A DNA stretch of 64,000 nt, taken from contig JAWDGP010000919.1 in NCBI GenBank assembly GCA_033675545.1, positions 266,001-330,000 on the forward strand, given 5' to 3'. Position 1 is the stretch's first letter, and every line of letters starts with the position of its first letter. Positions 34,503-63,785 of the stretch are shown here, piece after piece. The notes beneath the pieces are model-generated. The model was given only the letters and a program-made list of their open reading frames with translations. It made no database searches and was not told the DNA's origin. This DNA is from Elysia crispata (Eukaryota; Mollusca; Gastropoda; Plakobranchidae). The position numbers and the translations under genes were made by a program.

Positions 34503-36788
34503 TTAGAAGGAAGCTCCTTGGTGTGAAGCTTCCTTTTGGCAGATTGTCTTTCTTGGGCCTTTGTGTGGCTTTGTAAAGCTTGCTTCAGCCCTTTCTCTGA
34601 TCCTCTTTGCACTAGATTTGGTCAGAAGATGTCCAATTTCCAAATCCAGTGCCCTCTTTCTTTCCAACTCACTCTCTTTCTTGCTTTCAAAATGTTTTTT
34701 GTATTTTCCTGCAGAACCCCTGATGGCCTGCACAAGATGGGTATCTACCTCCTGATGAAGAATGTCCTTCCTTTTAAAACAATCAATTGCATTGCTATTT
34801 CTGGCTTTAAGAGCATATTTGATTGTTTGCAAGGCAGAAAAGGTGGTGATAACCAGGTTCGCTGACTTTGTTTTCAAGGTGTCTTACATTTTTGAGAAAC
34901 TTCCCTCCACCTGTGGTCCATGAAAAACAGTCAGACATGCTCTTGCTAATTTCTGCAGTGTGGGGAATGTGTCCTGTTGTGCCCATCAGATATCCACTCT
35001 ACCAGCACAATAATTATTTGGAGCAACTGTATAATTCTTAATTTCAATAAGAATTTGCTCCTCCTCTGATGATGACAAATAATGCTTGAAATGGCCTGAG
35101 AGAATTTTTAGGCATTTACCTACAACAGAATGATTGGGAGCAGATGGATCAAGGGCAGATAGACTCACTAACAAGGCGTTATCAAGGGGAAATGTATGGA
35201 GTAGGTGCCTAGCTGGTTGTCTGAAGGACTTGTTCACTTTAATGAGGAAATTCAGGATATCCCCAGTGATTTTCGCTATAAACATGTCCTTCAAATCTAA
35301 GTGATGAGTGATGCTGTCCACATCAAGAGGAGCCATTTGTTTTGGAGACAAATCTGAAAGAAATTCTGCCTTGATGAAACAAGCCAAGAACTTTTTTGTA
35401 GTTGCCATTTGATGGTCATGAAGCTTGTGGATAAGAGACTCTTGAGTCTGGAACTTAAGAATATATTCTTTCAACATGAAAGAACAGAGGCGTGATAATT
35501 CATCACAAGTTGAGTATATTTATCATGAGTGAATAATTTTTCACAAATTCTCTCCCTTCTAACTTTTCCTTCCTTTGTCATTAGACTGTACATATTGAGC
35601 AATGGCTTTTCTGCTTTCCATGGGCATGTCAGACTGTGAGTAAAAGAGTCTGAACATGGGATAGAGTCAGTGTTGATAATGCCAGGTCATAACAGGACAG
35701 CCATCTGTGTGAAATAAATCTCTCAGTAAGTAATTTTAATGCTTAAGATGGAACATAACTCAGTCATGAGTTTTCTGGATTCCGTTGACCACTTGAAGTC
35801 AGTGTGTACATCGCAAAATAATCTCTCAACCCAGAATTCAAATGGCTGGCAAAAGTGTTAAACAGAATTTTGAACATGATGGAAGAATCGCCACTAATGT
35901 CCAGTAGATGAGGAGCATGTGCACGCAATGTAGTCTCAAATCCCGTTTTGTGACCTCTCATGACTGAGCAAGAGTCCATTAGGCATGATTGAAGACTGAT
36001 CCAAGGAATACTGTTACTGTCTATAATATCACAAACAGCCTGGAAAATTGTTAATGAGTCACATTTTGTGATTTCAATTGAGGCAAAGTGTTTGATGACA
36101 ATTTTCTTTTTGGGTGGATTAAAGTAGCTAACTAGGATTGAAAGCACTTTCTTGTTGTTGTTGGCAATGGTGGCTTCATCAATATTTAACGAAAAAGGCT
36201 GGGTACACATTGATTCAATATTTCCTGTTTTAAAAAAGTCAGAAACACCATATGTAAGCTTATAGGCAGCTGAGCATAGGGTGAGGGAAACACTAGAGAG
36301 GGCTTTTGGATCTGCTGCAAATTCTTTCAAGAGTTCAACAAGTTTTGGAGCCAGTGTGAATGACAGGTTATTCTCTGCCATGAAGGAGAGCATCATGCTT
36401 TCCACATTTGCAGTGCGATGAGCTGTTTGGGTGTTGGTGGAGATGGCTTGAGCTGGAGGAGCATTTTTTCTGGGAAAACTGGACGCCAAGGGTGTAATTA
36501 GATTGCCTGTGATCAACTTCATTGGCATGTTTTCCAGATTTATAGTGATCTATGATAGCAACACCACCTTTACTGCCATAGTTAATTACATCATTACAGT
36601 ATTTGCACTAAACTTTACCTGGAGTGTCCACTTTAACAATTGAATCAGCAACACAAATTGTTACACTGTCACCTCTCTTAGATTTGATGGTTAAGCTATC
36701 CTTCTAACCACATGATTCTTAATTTGTTTTTGATTTTTGGATCCAAGTCTTTTATTCTCACAATGTCCGATTTTGTCAGCTCCATCAT
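34503..36788 (-). pseudogene. hAT-like transposase remnant with BED-like finger
   Basis: On the minus strand, from an ATG near 36,788: KSDIVRIKDLDPKIKNKLR, a BED/C2H2-like finger (CKYC...YGSKGG....HYKSGKH), then a 254-codon open segment (36,528-35,764) with SLNIDEAT (first RNase H Asp) and LMDSCSVMRGHKTGFETTLR (second Asp block), a 163-codon segment (35,477-34,986), and a C-terminal segment with FPTLQKLARACLTVFHGPQV, the hAT dimerisation region, then SALQTIKYALKARNS and a long Lys/Arg-rich tail to 34,503. Stops or frame changes separate the segments, so it is not functional. No clear 8-bp target duplication or inverted ends were found. The superfamily call rests on motif order and is fairly sure. 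Confidence 0.75.
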
Positions 36789-36869
36789 GATGAAATTATG
36801 AATGCTCTAGATATCTAGATGTAGATATAGCACTGACTAGAAATTTCTAGATTCTAGACTAGATAAATA

Positions 36870-37864
36870 CGAGGGCATATTGATAAGTTTTGCCTCCAAG
36901 TCCATAACTTTGGAAATAATGAAGACAAACAAATGATACTTACACCAAATGAAAGGTCATTTTATTTAGCACCAGATGACATATCATTTTTCAACATAAT
37001 CACCGTCCCGTTCGATACAGAGCCGCCACCGACGGACGACCTGTTGGATGCCGTCAGCGAAGAAGTCAGCAGTCTTGTCTCTGCACCAAGAAAGAACAGC
37101 TTTCTTCACATCTTCGTTTGTCTCGTAACGGTTGCCCTTGAGGTAATCCTTGAGTTTTGGAAAAAGGAAGAAATCGCTCGGAGCAAGATCTGGGCTATAA
37201 GGCGGGTGCGGTAATGTCCGGAGGCCTAAACGATCTAAAGCCGTGCGAGTTTCCAAACTTGTGTGAGGGCGAGCGTTGTCGTGATGGATGATGGTGCTTC
37301 TCACGATCTTTTGGGACAGTGAGGATGTGGTTCACACAGAATTTTTGGAACAAGGCAACACCGTGAATTCTACAAAATATGTGAACACACTGGAGAAAAT
37401 GAAAGCGAGGTTCCGACGGGTAAGGAGTGAGAAAGTTTCCATCATCCATCACGACAACGCTCGCCCTCACACAAGTTTGGAAACTCGCACGGCTTTAGAT
37501 CATTTAGGCCTCCGGACATTACCGCACCCGCCTTATAGCCCAGATCTTGGTCTGAGCGATTTCTTCCTTTTTTCCAAAACTCAAGGATTACCTCAAGGGC
37601 AACCGTTACGAGACAGACGAAGATGTGAAGAATGCTGTTCTTTCTTGGTGCAGAGACAAGACTGCTGACTTCTTCGCTGACGGCATCCAACAGGTCGTCC
37701 GTCGGTGGCGGCCCTGTATCGAACGGGACGGTGATTATGTTGAAAAATGATATGTCATCTGGTGCTAAATAAAATAACCTTTCATTTGGTGTAAGTATCA
37801 TTTGTTTGTCTTCATTATTTCCAAAGTTATGGACTTGGAGGCAAAACTTATCAATATGCCCTCG
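36870..37864. mobile_element. Palindromic mariner element
   Basis: 995 bp flanked by TA. Both ends are CGAGGGCATATTGATAAGTT and its complement, and similarity continues for roughly 415-425 bases inward from each side, so the element is a giant inverted repeat. Each arm carries the C-terminal part of a mariner transposase pointing inward to outward: IIHHDNARPHTSLETRTALD (second catalytic Asp), PPYSPDLAPSDFFLFPKLK (third Asp of DD34D, intact in the left arm, altered to DLGLSDFFLF in the right arm) and RRWRLCIERDGDYVEK near the end. The centre, about 37,305-37,440, exists once and adds FLEQGNTVNSTKYVNTLEKM. The first catalytic Asp and the HTH domain are absent. Confidence 0.9.
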
Positions 37865-39904
37865 TATATAGAGAGCTCAGGTCAGAGGCAATTGAAAACG
37901 GCGCTAATCCAGCAAGGCGAAGACTGAAGAGGCTAAACAAAGGCTTACGCAACGCACAAGCACTAAATAAAGACTCAAACTTACATTGCAGTTTCGGCAA
38001 TGACAATGACGGAAGGATCGTGAAATTCGACTATTGAATACGAGTTAGGTAGACCGCTGCATCATATTGTCGATAGATGGAGGAAAAAGAGGAAGAAAAA
38101 AACAAGGAGTGAAAATCACTGATAAGTGCCTAAAACGTCTAGCTAGGTTTCTTTTTGTACTCTTAAGTTTACCATTTTTTGTTCATTGAGGAGCTTTTTC
38201 AAGACCATTCAAAGAATTGAGAGCTAAATCTTGAGGAGGAGATGCATTGATGTTTTCATGAGCTGACATGATATTGGACAATTGATCATGTGATCAAACT
38301 CTGACACTTCATTGGCCTAATCAGTTCAATGTTTATTCTGAGTAAATCAGTTTTTGCATAGAAAATGGCAGTAGATGAAGCTGGTTTAAAAAAAAAATGG
38401 TATTTTTAATTGTGATGTTAGAGTGTATTTATCAGATTTTTCCTAATTATTATTTTTCCCTCATAAAAGTTGGAGAAGTAAATTATAGGTAAGAGCATTT
38501 ATTGTTGTTTTGAAAATTGGTGCTAAGCAAGTTTTTACATCTGGTTACAGTAAATACATGTATTGTTCTTTTCCATTGAAAGAGTGACATTGTATTTAAG
38601 AATTCAGGAGCAACTTTTAACAACCCAAACTCAATATAAGAAAAGAAAAGCATTCTGTCTTTTTCAAAACAATTTGTGTTGTTTTTTGTAAAGCTACTGT
38701 GATTGAGTTACAGAATGATAATTATTGCTGTCCTACTTTGCTGTTCCCAAGCAGCTGGACTTAATTATCATGGTCTTTTTGAATTTCTCAACAGAAATAA
38801 AATTGTTTTACATTTTTCTATGCAAGTTTTTTGTTTTGTTTTTGTTTTAATGGTGATGTGTTTATCACAGAAAGTCTCTGAAATAATTTGAACATTCATG
38901 TATGAAAAGACTGAAAGATTGAATAAACAATTGTGTTATATTTTATTTTTTATTTTTTAATTTTCTTCTGCCTTTCCCCGAAATGGTTCAATAGAATATA
39001 TGTCAAAGTAAAATTGTTTTTTTTTTTTTTTTATAATGGATGGGTAATTTAAACAAACAACAGTGTCCCTAAAATTCACTATTTGCAAAGTAGGCCTATT
39101 TTGCAGACTTGTTAATATATGTTTTCTTCTCTTTAAGACTGATTATTTTAGTTTTCAAAATTGGTATTTATTCCCTTGCAGTGTATCTAAAATGATGACA
39201 TTGTAAAAAACTCCCAAAAGAAAAATTTTCAAGAACTTTATCTTAAGAAATGATGTTCGAAAAAATTGTCATTCTTATATAAGAAATAAAACAAAAGATG
39301 AAAAAAAAATTCTAAAGATTAATTTTTTTTTCTTTAATTTTCATAACAAAATAGAATACATGATTTTTACATTCATCTTAATTTCATACACATCAAGTAT
39401 CACATGAGCATTCAATCACTGCATGCATTCGACACATATATTTCACTTTTTTTTGTTTCCTCACAGCAAAACTCCCAATTACAATGAGATTTTCATTCTA
39501 TTTGTCATAATTCATTTTATCTAATGGAACACTGTTCAACTAGAACAATACTATTCTAATGGATGCAGAAATTATTTTTAGTCTTTCATTAGTTTCAAAG
39601 AAAAAATATATAAGTAGGGGCCTCTTATCATTTCAGAGTATCCATACTTTTGCATCTTCTAAGATTTTGGTCTTAGAAAACTTTTTCTCAACATGGCTTG
39701 TCCTAATAACTAGGGTTAGGATTCCCATAAATCTAAACTTTCTCTACTTTTCAAATTATGAATTCTTTGATTCAAGCCTAGCAACCATCAATCTTTTGTG
39801 TTAACAAATTTAAAGCATTATTTTGGATGAGATTAAAAAAATTCTATTATTTTTTTTTTTATAGCCCAAATCCAGCTTATGATAAAGACTTTAACTTAGC
39901 ATGT
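37865..39904. other. Intergenic DNA, no gene seen
   Basis: From the mariner to the end of UTP25. AT-rich with homopolymer T and A runs; short open frames show no family resemblance, and no terminal repeats were recognised. Confidence 0.5.
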
Positions 39905-39910
39905 TTTATT
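39905..39910 (-). terminator. UTP25: Poly(A) signal of UTP25
   Basis: AATAAA on the minus strand 30 bases after the UTP25 stop codon. The short spacing implies a very short 3' UTR if it is used. Confidence 0.6.
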
Positions 39911-39940
39911 GAAAGAAGAACAGGATATTTTGAGCTATCG

Positions 39941-57939
<17,999 letters not shown>

Positions 57940-58544
57940 GAATTTCACTTCACAAAATTAACTCAATGGTCTATTAAAAGTCAATTATCTTGCAATTACG
58001 CTCTGGAAAGGCTTGGAACAAAACCCAAATCTAAAGTCAAGAAAACTTCAGATTTATTATAAGACAGTTTTTCTTGAAAAACAACAGATCCTAAAATACA
58101 TTTCTAGAGTGAAAATGGTCTAAACTATATACATATAGATCCACGATATGAGGCTGAAGTAATATAACATTACATACTAAGACAATAATAACCAAATATA
58201 CAAATCAGCGTAGCTAATACGAATATAGAACTTTGGCACTAGATTAAACTATGGAAAATTTGAAAAATACTCATGAGGGATGACAAGTGCAATGTCACAA
58301 TCTTAGGTACTAACTTTTTAAAATTCATTTTCATTTTTCAAGAGGCAGCTTGCATGATAATGTGATAAAATATATAAGATTGTAATTGAAACATTTTTGC
58401 CATGCAATGATATTGACTTTGTCAAATTATGCAGACATTTTTTTTACTATTTATTTTTTAAAAATTACTTTAGTTTAGTTGCATAAATCTACGATTGTCA
58501 CTGCAGGTCCAGCTTTTTTTTCTTTGAGTGATAAATAGAAATAA

Positions 58545-59002
58545 CAGTGGAAACTTCAAAAACTAAAGTCTGATTATTCAAATTTCTCATTTATAAACCA
58601 AATTTTGCAAGAGCACGGAGAATTTTTTTTCTCTTTGACTTTGTTAGAACTTAAGTCTTATTTTAAAGTCTTTCTGGTTCAATTCTCTTAATTCGAAGTT
58701 GATACCACCCTACATGGCAAAACTAAAGTGCTATATGTGTGTCTCTCAAATAGAAAGCAATGCTATTGCTAATCTCTGCCCTAGGATGGAGCTGATGCAC
58801 AAAGAAAGAAGTGCCAGTAGCAGCACTGATAGTTGTAGCAATGCGAGACTGGGGAACGGGGAGAGTTGCTGGTTGCATGCACAGAACACACTCATTCGGT
58901 GAGTCATAGGTTCAGTTATGCCCCTTTTTGTAAATCAAATCCTCATAATTCGAAGTTTTAATCCATTTGGATACAATTTGAATAATAATGAGGTTTCCAC
59001 TG
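58545..59002 (-). mobile_element. Pogo-like MITE, family A, copy 3
   Basis: 458 bp, ends CAGTGGAAACTTCAAAAACT and, from the right, CAGTGGAAACCTCATTATTA, TA on the right. It is the reverse orientation of the copies at 3.3 and 18.5 kb. The 67-codon open frame within is an artefact. Confidence 0.85.
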
Positions 59003-59154
59003 TATATGTACACTACTACAGGAAGTCAGTAAGTTGTGATATATATCATTATCATTGACAAACTATACAGATCTTGCCTATCTGGATCTCCGAAATAAAA
59101 AGAATAAAAAATTACATTCTTTAAAGTTAAAACCTTTTCTTGCGACAGCAAAAG

Positions 59155-59757
59155 GAATTAGATCTAGATGTGTTGCTTCAAGTAAGGAAGGAATATAAAA
59201 ATATTTCTGTTGCACCTAAAAGCTACAAACTGAAAATATTTGACATGTAAAATGCTTAGAATCTTTGTAATCATTGTAACAAAAATCTTGAATAGAAAAT
59301 ATGAGTTTATTATGTCACAAGGCATGTTTGTATGTATGAAAAAATACAAATCTAAACCTTCTCAAGGTTATTTTGGTCTACACCACACCAGTCTAACTTA
59401 ACATTTTGAAATAGTTTTCTTGCAATGACTAGTTCATTTTTTATTTATTGCAAACAAAGACAAAGATAGTTTTAAAAATGAATATCTTTTACTCTAATCA
59501 TTTCTTATACTCTAGACGTGACACAATAATTCAGACGTATTTCATTTTAAATGAAATGGATGTAGAATCTAGATGGTTAAATTGTTAACTTACTTAAATC
59601 TGATCTAGACATCAACTTTGAAATCATTATTTGTTATGAGTTAAGCTTATGTTCTGTATAGACCTAGATCTAGATCTATATCGGGATCTAATCATTTGGA
59701 AATTTAAAAAAAAATGATTCTAGATTAAATCTGCAATCCAGATTCTAGATCTAAATA
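59155..59757. repeat. Second cluster of CTAGATCTAG-type palindromes
   Basis: TAGATCTAGATG, GAATCTAGATG, CTAGATCTAGATCTATATC and GATTCTAGATCTAAAT occur within 600 bases upstream of UTP25, resembling the cluster at 15.0-15.6 kb. Confidence 0.6.
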
Positions 59758-61120
59758 TCGCGGAAAAAATTTGTTTCAATTTTTTTTGGGTCGTAGCTCA
59801 TATCAACAATATTATTTTATCAAATCTGATTTATTGTAGAGAGCTCACACTTTAAGAATATGCTTAGAGATTGATCTACAACTTGACTAAGTTGAAGTCA
59901 TGCCGCCGCGATTGGTCCTATAGGTTTATAGCCTCTCTAGTTGGCTTCGCGTTTCGTTTAAAAAGCTATGATGACTTTTTTTCTTCTTCTCCGTAATAAA
60001 AACATGAGAAGGATTGGAGAACTAGATCTATTTATACGGAACTTGATCTGTTGCGTATCACTCTTGCCTTTAACTGCATTATATTTCCAATAAATAATTA
60101 TAGAATTTATATTGCATTGAAGAATCGTCTTCTGCTCATCGTTGTCCAGTTCAAGTTATGAACTTGTACATAGTTTAGTTAATTCATTCTGTACTCTTCT
60201 GTTGCCCTATAACATTTTTTTACCTTTCCCGAACCTCAAAACAGGTTTGTTTTTTAAAAAAAAAAAGCCAGAGTTAATTCAGTAACATAAAGACTCTCAT
60301 CTATTACTATATCTTAGTATGTCCAATTTTCTGTCACAGTGTTTCCATTATCTACACAATCTTAAAATTTCATCTTTTACAGAACATTATAGCAGTGCAC
60401 GACCACATGCTTTCGGAGATATAATATTTAACCTATATTAGACTAGGTAAAGTTCTACACATTATTTTACTTTATTTTTTAAATGTTCTCATATTTGATG
60501 AACATTGTAACTTTTAAGAACTCTCACGATCTAAATGTCTAAATTTGGATTGGGTCGGCGGTAAAATAAAGACGACTTAATTAAGCTGTGTTTTAGAAAT
60601 CAACGGATAGCTAAAAGCCCTAAAATCAAATTGTAATCTTGGACATGCATTTAATAACTCCGATTTTTAAACCGTGAAACTAAATTTTACAGAACAGTGT
60701 GTACCTTTATTGTCGCGTTGTCATGAAATAGTTATTGGATTCTTTCCCCCTTTTTTTTTGTTTGAGGGGGGCATTTCACCGTTCTATTTAAACCACGTCA
60801 ATATTCTTTTAAAAATTCGTACTAAAACCCTCTATACTTGGGTTTTGTAGTGTGAACACTATCATCATGCCTATCTTAAGTTGCAGAATGAACTAACAAA
60901 ATACAAATAGTCTCTACACATTTATAAGTCTAAGATTTATAAGTGCAGTTCCACAAATACTCAAATACCTTCATCCACTTGTATTTTTCCATCCCTCAAT
61001 AAAATTTTATTGAACCTGAAGGGAAGTGTTAAAATGTTCTCAAAGGGGCCCTCTGATTGGGTTTAATTCAAAGATAGTTAAAAGGGAAATTGATTTATAT
61101 AAATTATTTACTGATCAATA

Positions 61121-61357
61121 TTGTAGTTTGCGATGTTATCAATTGAAAGCAAGGAAAACAAAAGGAAAAAGAATTAAAAGCTGTAAAATTTGATTATTTA
61201 ATATTAATTCCTTGTTTTGCTTCGGTCAAATTTAACAATAATCTTCAATGAGGAATTTATTTGTACACTGTAATTGTAAACTGGAACAAAACAACGAATT
61301 AACAGCTTTTAATTCTTTTCTTTTCTTGCCTTCAATTGTCAACATCGCAAACTACAA
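61121..61357. mobile_element. Foldback element with about 60-bp inverted arms
   Basis: TTGTAGTTTGCGATGTTATC at 61,121 is the near-complement of GACAACATCGCAAACTACAA-like sequence ending at 61,357, and pairing continues through CAATTGAA-GCAAG...GAATTAAAAGCTGT. The arms are roughly 60 bases and diverge by small changes. A MITE-like foldback of unknown superfamily. Confidence 0.75.
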
Positions 61358-61685
61358 CAGTTTCGTATAAAAAGAGATTGAGGGAGAGAGAGGCAGTGGA
61401 GAGGAGATTTGGTTACTGTATCATCGTTTTAAAAGCTGTAAAATTTGATTATTTAATATTAATTCCTTGTTTTGCTTCGGTCAAATTTAACAATAATCTT
61501 CAATGAGGAATTTATTTGTACACTGTAATTGTAAACTGGAACAAAACAACGAATTAACAGCTTTTAATTCTTTTCTTTTCTTGCCTTCAATTGTCAACAT
61601 CGCAAACTACAACAGTTTCGTATAAAAAGAGATTGAGGGAGAGAGAGGCAGTGGAGAGGAGATTTGGTTACTGTATCATCGTTTT
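61176..61685. repeat. Exact 255-bp direct tandem duplication
   Basis: The sequence beginning AAAAGCTGTAAAATTTGATT at 61,176 starts again at 61,431 and I find no mismatch over 255 bases. The unit begins inside the left arm of the foldback and runs past its right end into CGTATAAAAAGAGATTGAGG and GTTACTGTATCATCGTTTT. Either a very recent event or an assembly artefact. Confidence 0.95.
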
Positions 61686-62300
61686 ACATCCGTTGAGTTT
61701 CTATTGCTGTATTCAGAGCTCGTATTGCCGCTTATACTTTTTCTCTCTTCAAAAAAAAAAAATTATTGAAGCACTAACTCGTTCGCCCACCATGTTGGCT
61801 TTCAAAGTATCTTGTTACCGAACTTGACGAGAAAAAAGATCTTGGCCAAACCAAGCGAATTTGTGTGGTAATCAAGCAAAATTAAATGGGCCACGGCCTT
61901 CTTGAGCAACCGCTGGACACACCGAGACAGGGTCGGTGATAGAAGTACACGAAATTTTGGTGTTGTTAAAAAAAAAAATCAGCCGACAACTCCTTCGAGG
62001 GTTTGAATTGGGCGTGCATCAAAAAGAGGAAATGAGAGGCTGGCGACTTTACTCTGTCCGCAAAACGTACTTCTTGTACGTAATTCAACCTAGATATCTC
62101 CAAATTGAGGCCAGACAAGCTACAGATGCGGGGGAACTGACTCCACTCTACCTGCACGTTTTCTCTCCTTTATTTCCCCTCATCTTCTTCCTCTTCTCCA
62201 GCTATACTGCGCACGAAATGTGTAAATCTCACTGTCTCAACATCTATTATCAATACTATCAAGACTTGTTTTTTTTCGTTGCATATAATTAAGTGCACGC
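61686..62300. other. GC-richer segment, function unknown
   Basis: Noticeably richer in G+C than its surroundings, with CCACCATGTTGG in good start context at 61,789 opening a frame of only ten codons, and a 118-codon frame from a GTG at 61,936 that I do not believe. It follows TATAAAAAG boxes at about 61,367 and 61,622. It could be the promoter and first exon of a gene running out of the window on the plus strand; I see no recognisable protein. Confidence 0.3.
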
Positions 62301-62638
62301 TTAGGCATACACATATGAATTTAGTTGGTTTGGTTTTTTTTTTTTTTTTTTCTTCTTTGACATTTAAAATATAAGTAAGTGTTAAGTATATAATTGTAAT
62401 CTAGATAGCAGGAACTCTTCAGAAGAGAAATCGCATTCTTATCCTATAATTGTTAGTTAGGCTGCATTCAACGTATATAGACGTATTTTAAAATGTAAAG
62501 CTAGCATTACTAATAATACATGTAAAAAGGGTGCATAAAAATGCAGACAATTCACAGCATAAGAGCATTTGATAAAAAAAAGACGACAAAAACTTTGGTT
62601 TGATGAGAACGAAATTTTCTAATTTTATTAATTTTTAT

Positions 62639-62656
62639 GGGGGGGGGGGGGGTGGG

Positions 62657-62690
<34 letters not shown>
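62639..62690. repeat. (G)n(GA)n tract
   Basis: A G run with one T, then about 14 GA units. Confidence 0.95.
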
Positions 62691-62691
<1 letters not shown>

Positions 62692-62699
62692 TAGGAGGG

Positions 62700-63746
62700 G
62701 TGATGGTGGATTGAATATAACCTCAACATTTCTGTTTTTTTTTTTTACTTTTGTTTTGGTACCACTGCTAAACACAGCAAATACAATAGTTAAAAAACAA
62801 GTCATTAACTTTTGAAGAGTACAGACAACATTGAACCTGTATACACAGACTCCCAAATAATACCAAAAAGGTTATCACCGATCTATAACTGAGAACCTAG
62901 TCACAGTTAGTGCTTCCTACAATATCAATACATATATGATAATGGTGCTCTTTTACAATAGTGATATGATAAAAACTACTTAAACCAAAGGTTTATGTGG
63001 CACTGAAAGTTGAAACAAAAATTGTAAGTAGAAAAAAAAAATCCATGAAAAATTGGTTATGCAACCTTAGAATAAAAAAGCCAACGATATGATTCTAATA
63101 AGGTGTAAAAATATTAAAAAGGTTTGACATTTACAAATGCATAAAAAGGAGCTAACATAAGTGTACAACTCAAAGCTGTTATACAGAATACAAAAAGAAG
63201 AAGAAAATCTGATTAACTATCAACATGTACACATTTACATAACAATATTCTTAGAGGCTGATATACTATGTCCCCTTTTTTCAATTGTAAAGAGATTAGT
63301 ACAAAAAAGTACATGTATAATTGAGCAACTTGTAAAAGGCATAGACCATGCCTGATTTTATATCATTCTTAACATCATACAAATCTTTAAAATGAGGAAA
63401 GGCATGACCTTTTCTGGACAAGAACTTCATGCTTATAAGCCTTGTGGAGAAAGCACCTGCCTTTAGTGCTAAATGCAATCAATGCTATATTCAAAAGAGT
63501 AAATAATTTTTAATCTCCCTTGAAAAAAAAACGTGAAGGAAGACAAAAAAGAAACTCAACTTAATTGTGCAGCAAACAAAATTATTACAAATCATGGCAA
63601 AACTCCTGACTTTTAAAGCATGCACAAGTTTTAGTAAATCAATTACTCTCTAGCAAAGAAAACAATACCATTTCTCAACATTAGACACAGAAAAAGAGGA
63701 TCAAAGCAAGAATATATATAAATATATTCTTGCTTCGAGCCTCTTT

Positions 63747-63785
<39 letters not shown>

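Larger units (their letters stand above)
57940..60700. promoter_or_regulatory. UTP25: Region upstream of UTP25
   Basis: The UTP25 promoter should lie here. An acceptor-like pyrimidine stretch ending CCAG near 58,010 (minus strand) could mean a non-coding first exon farther up. Near 59,898-59,960 is a GC-richer patch with GACCAATCG (CCAAT box on the minus strand) and CCGCCGCG, the best promoter-like segment I see, about 2 kb from the ATG. A family A MITE and a CTAGATCTAG cluster lie between. None of this is proven. Confidence 0.35.

Noticed and set aside
34536-34865. 109-codon frame on the plus strand
   Set aside because: Antisense of the hAT-like C-terminal region.
61936-62292. 118-codon frame on the plus strand
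   Set aside because: It starts at GTG, has no family resemblance and ends in hydrophobic low-complexity sequence. The segment is reported as unexplained instead.
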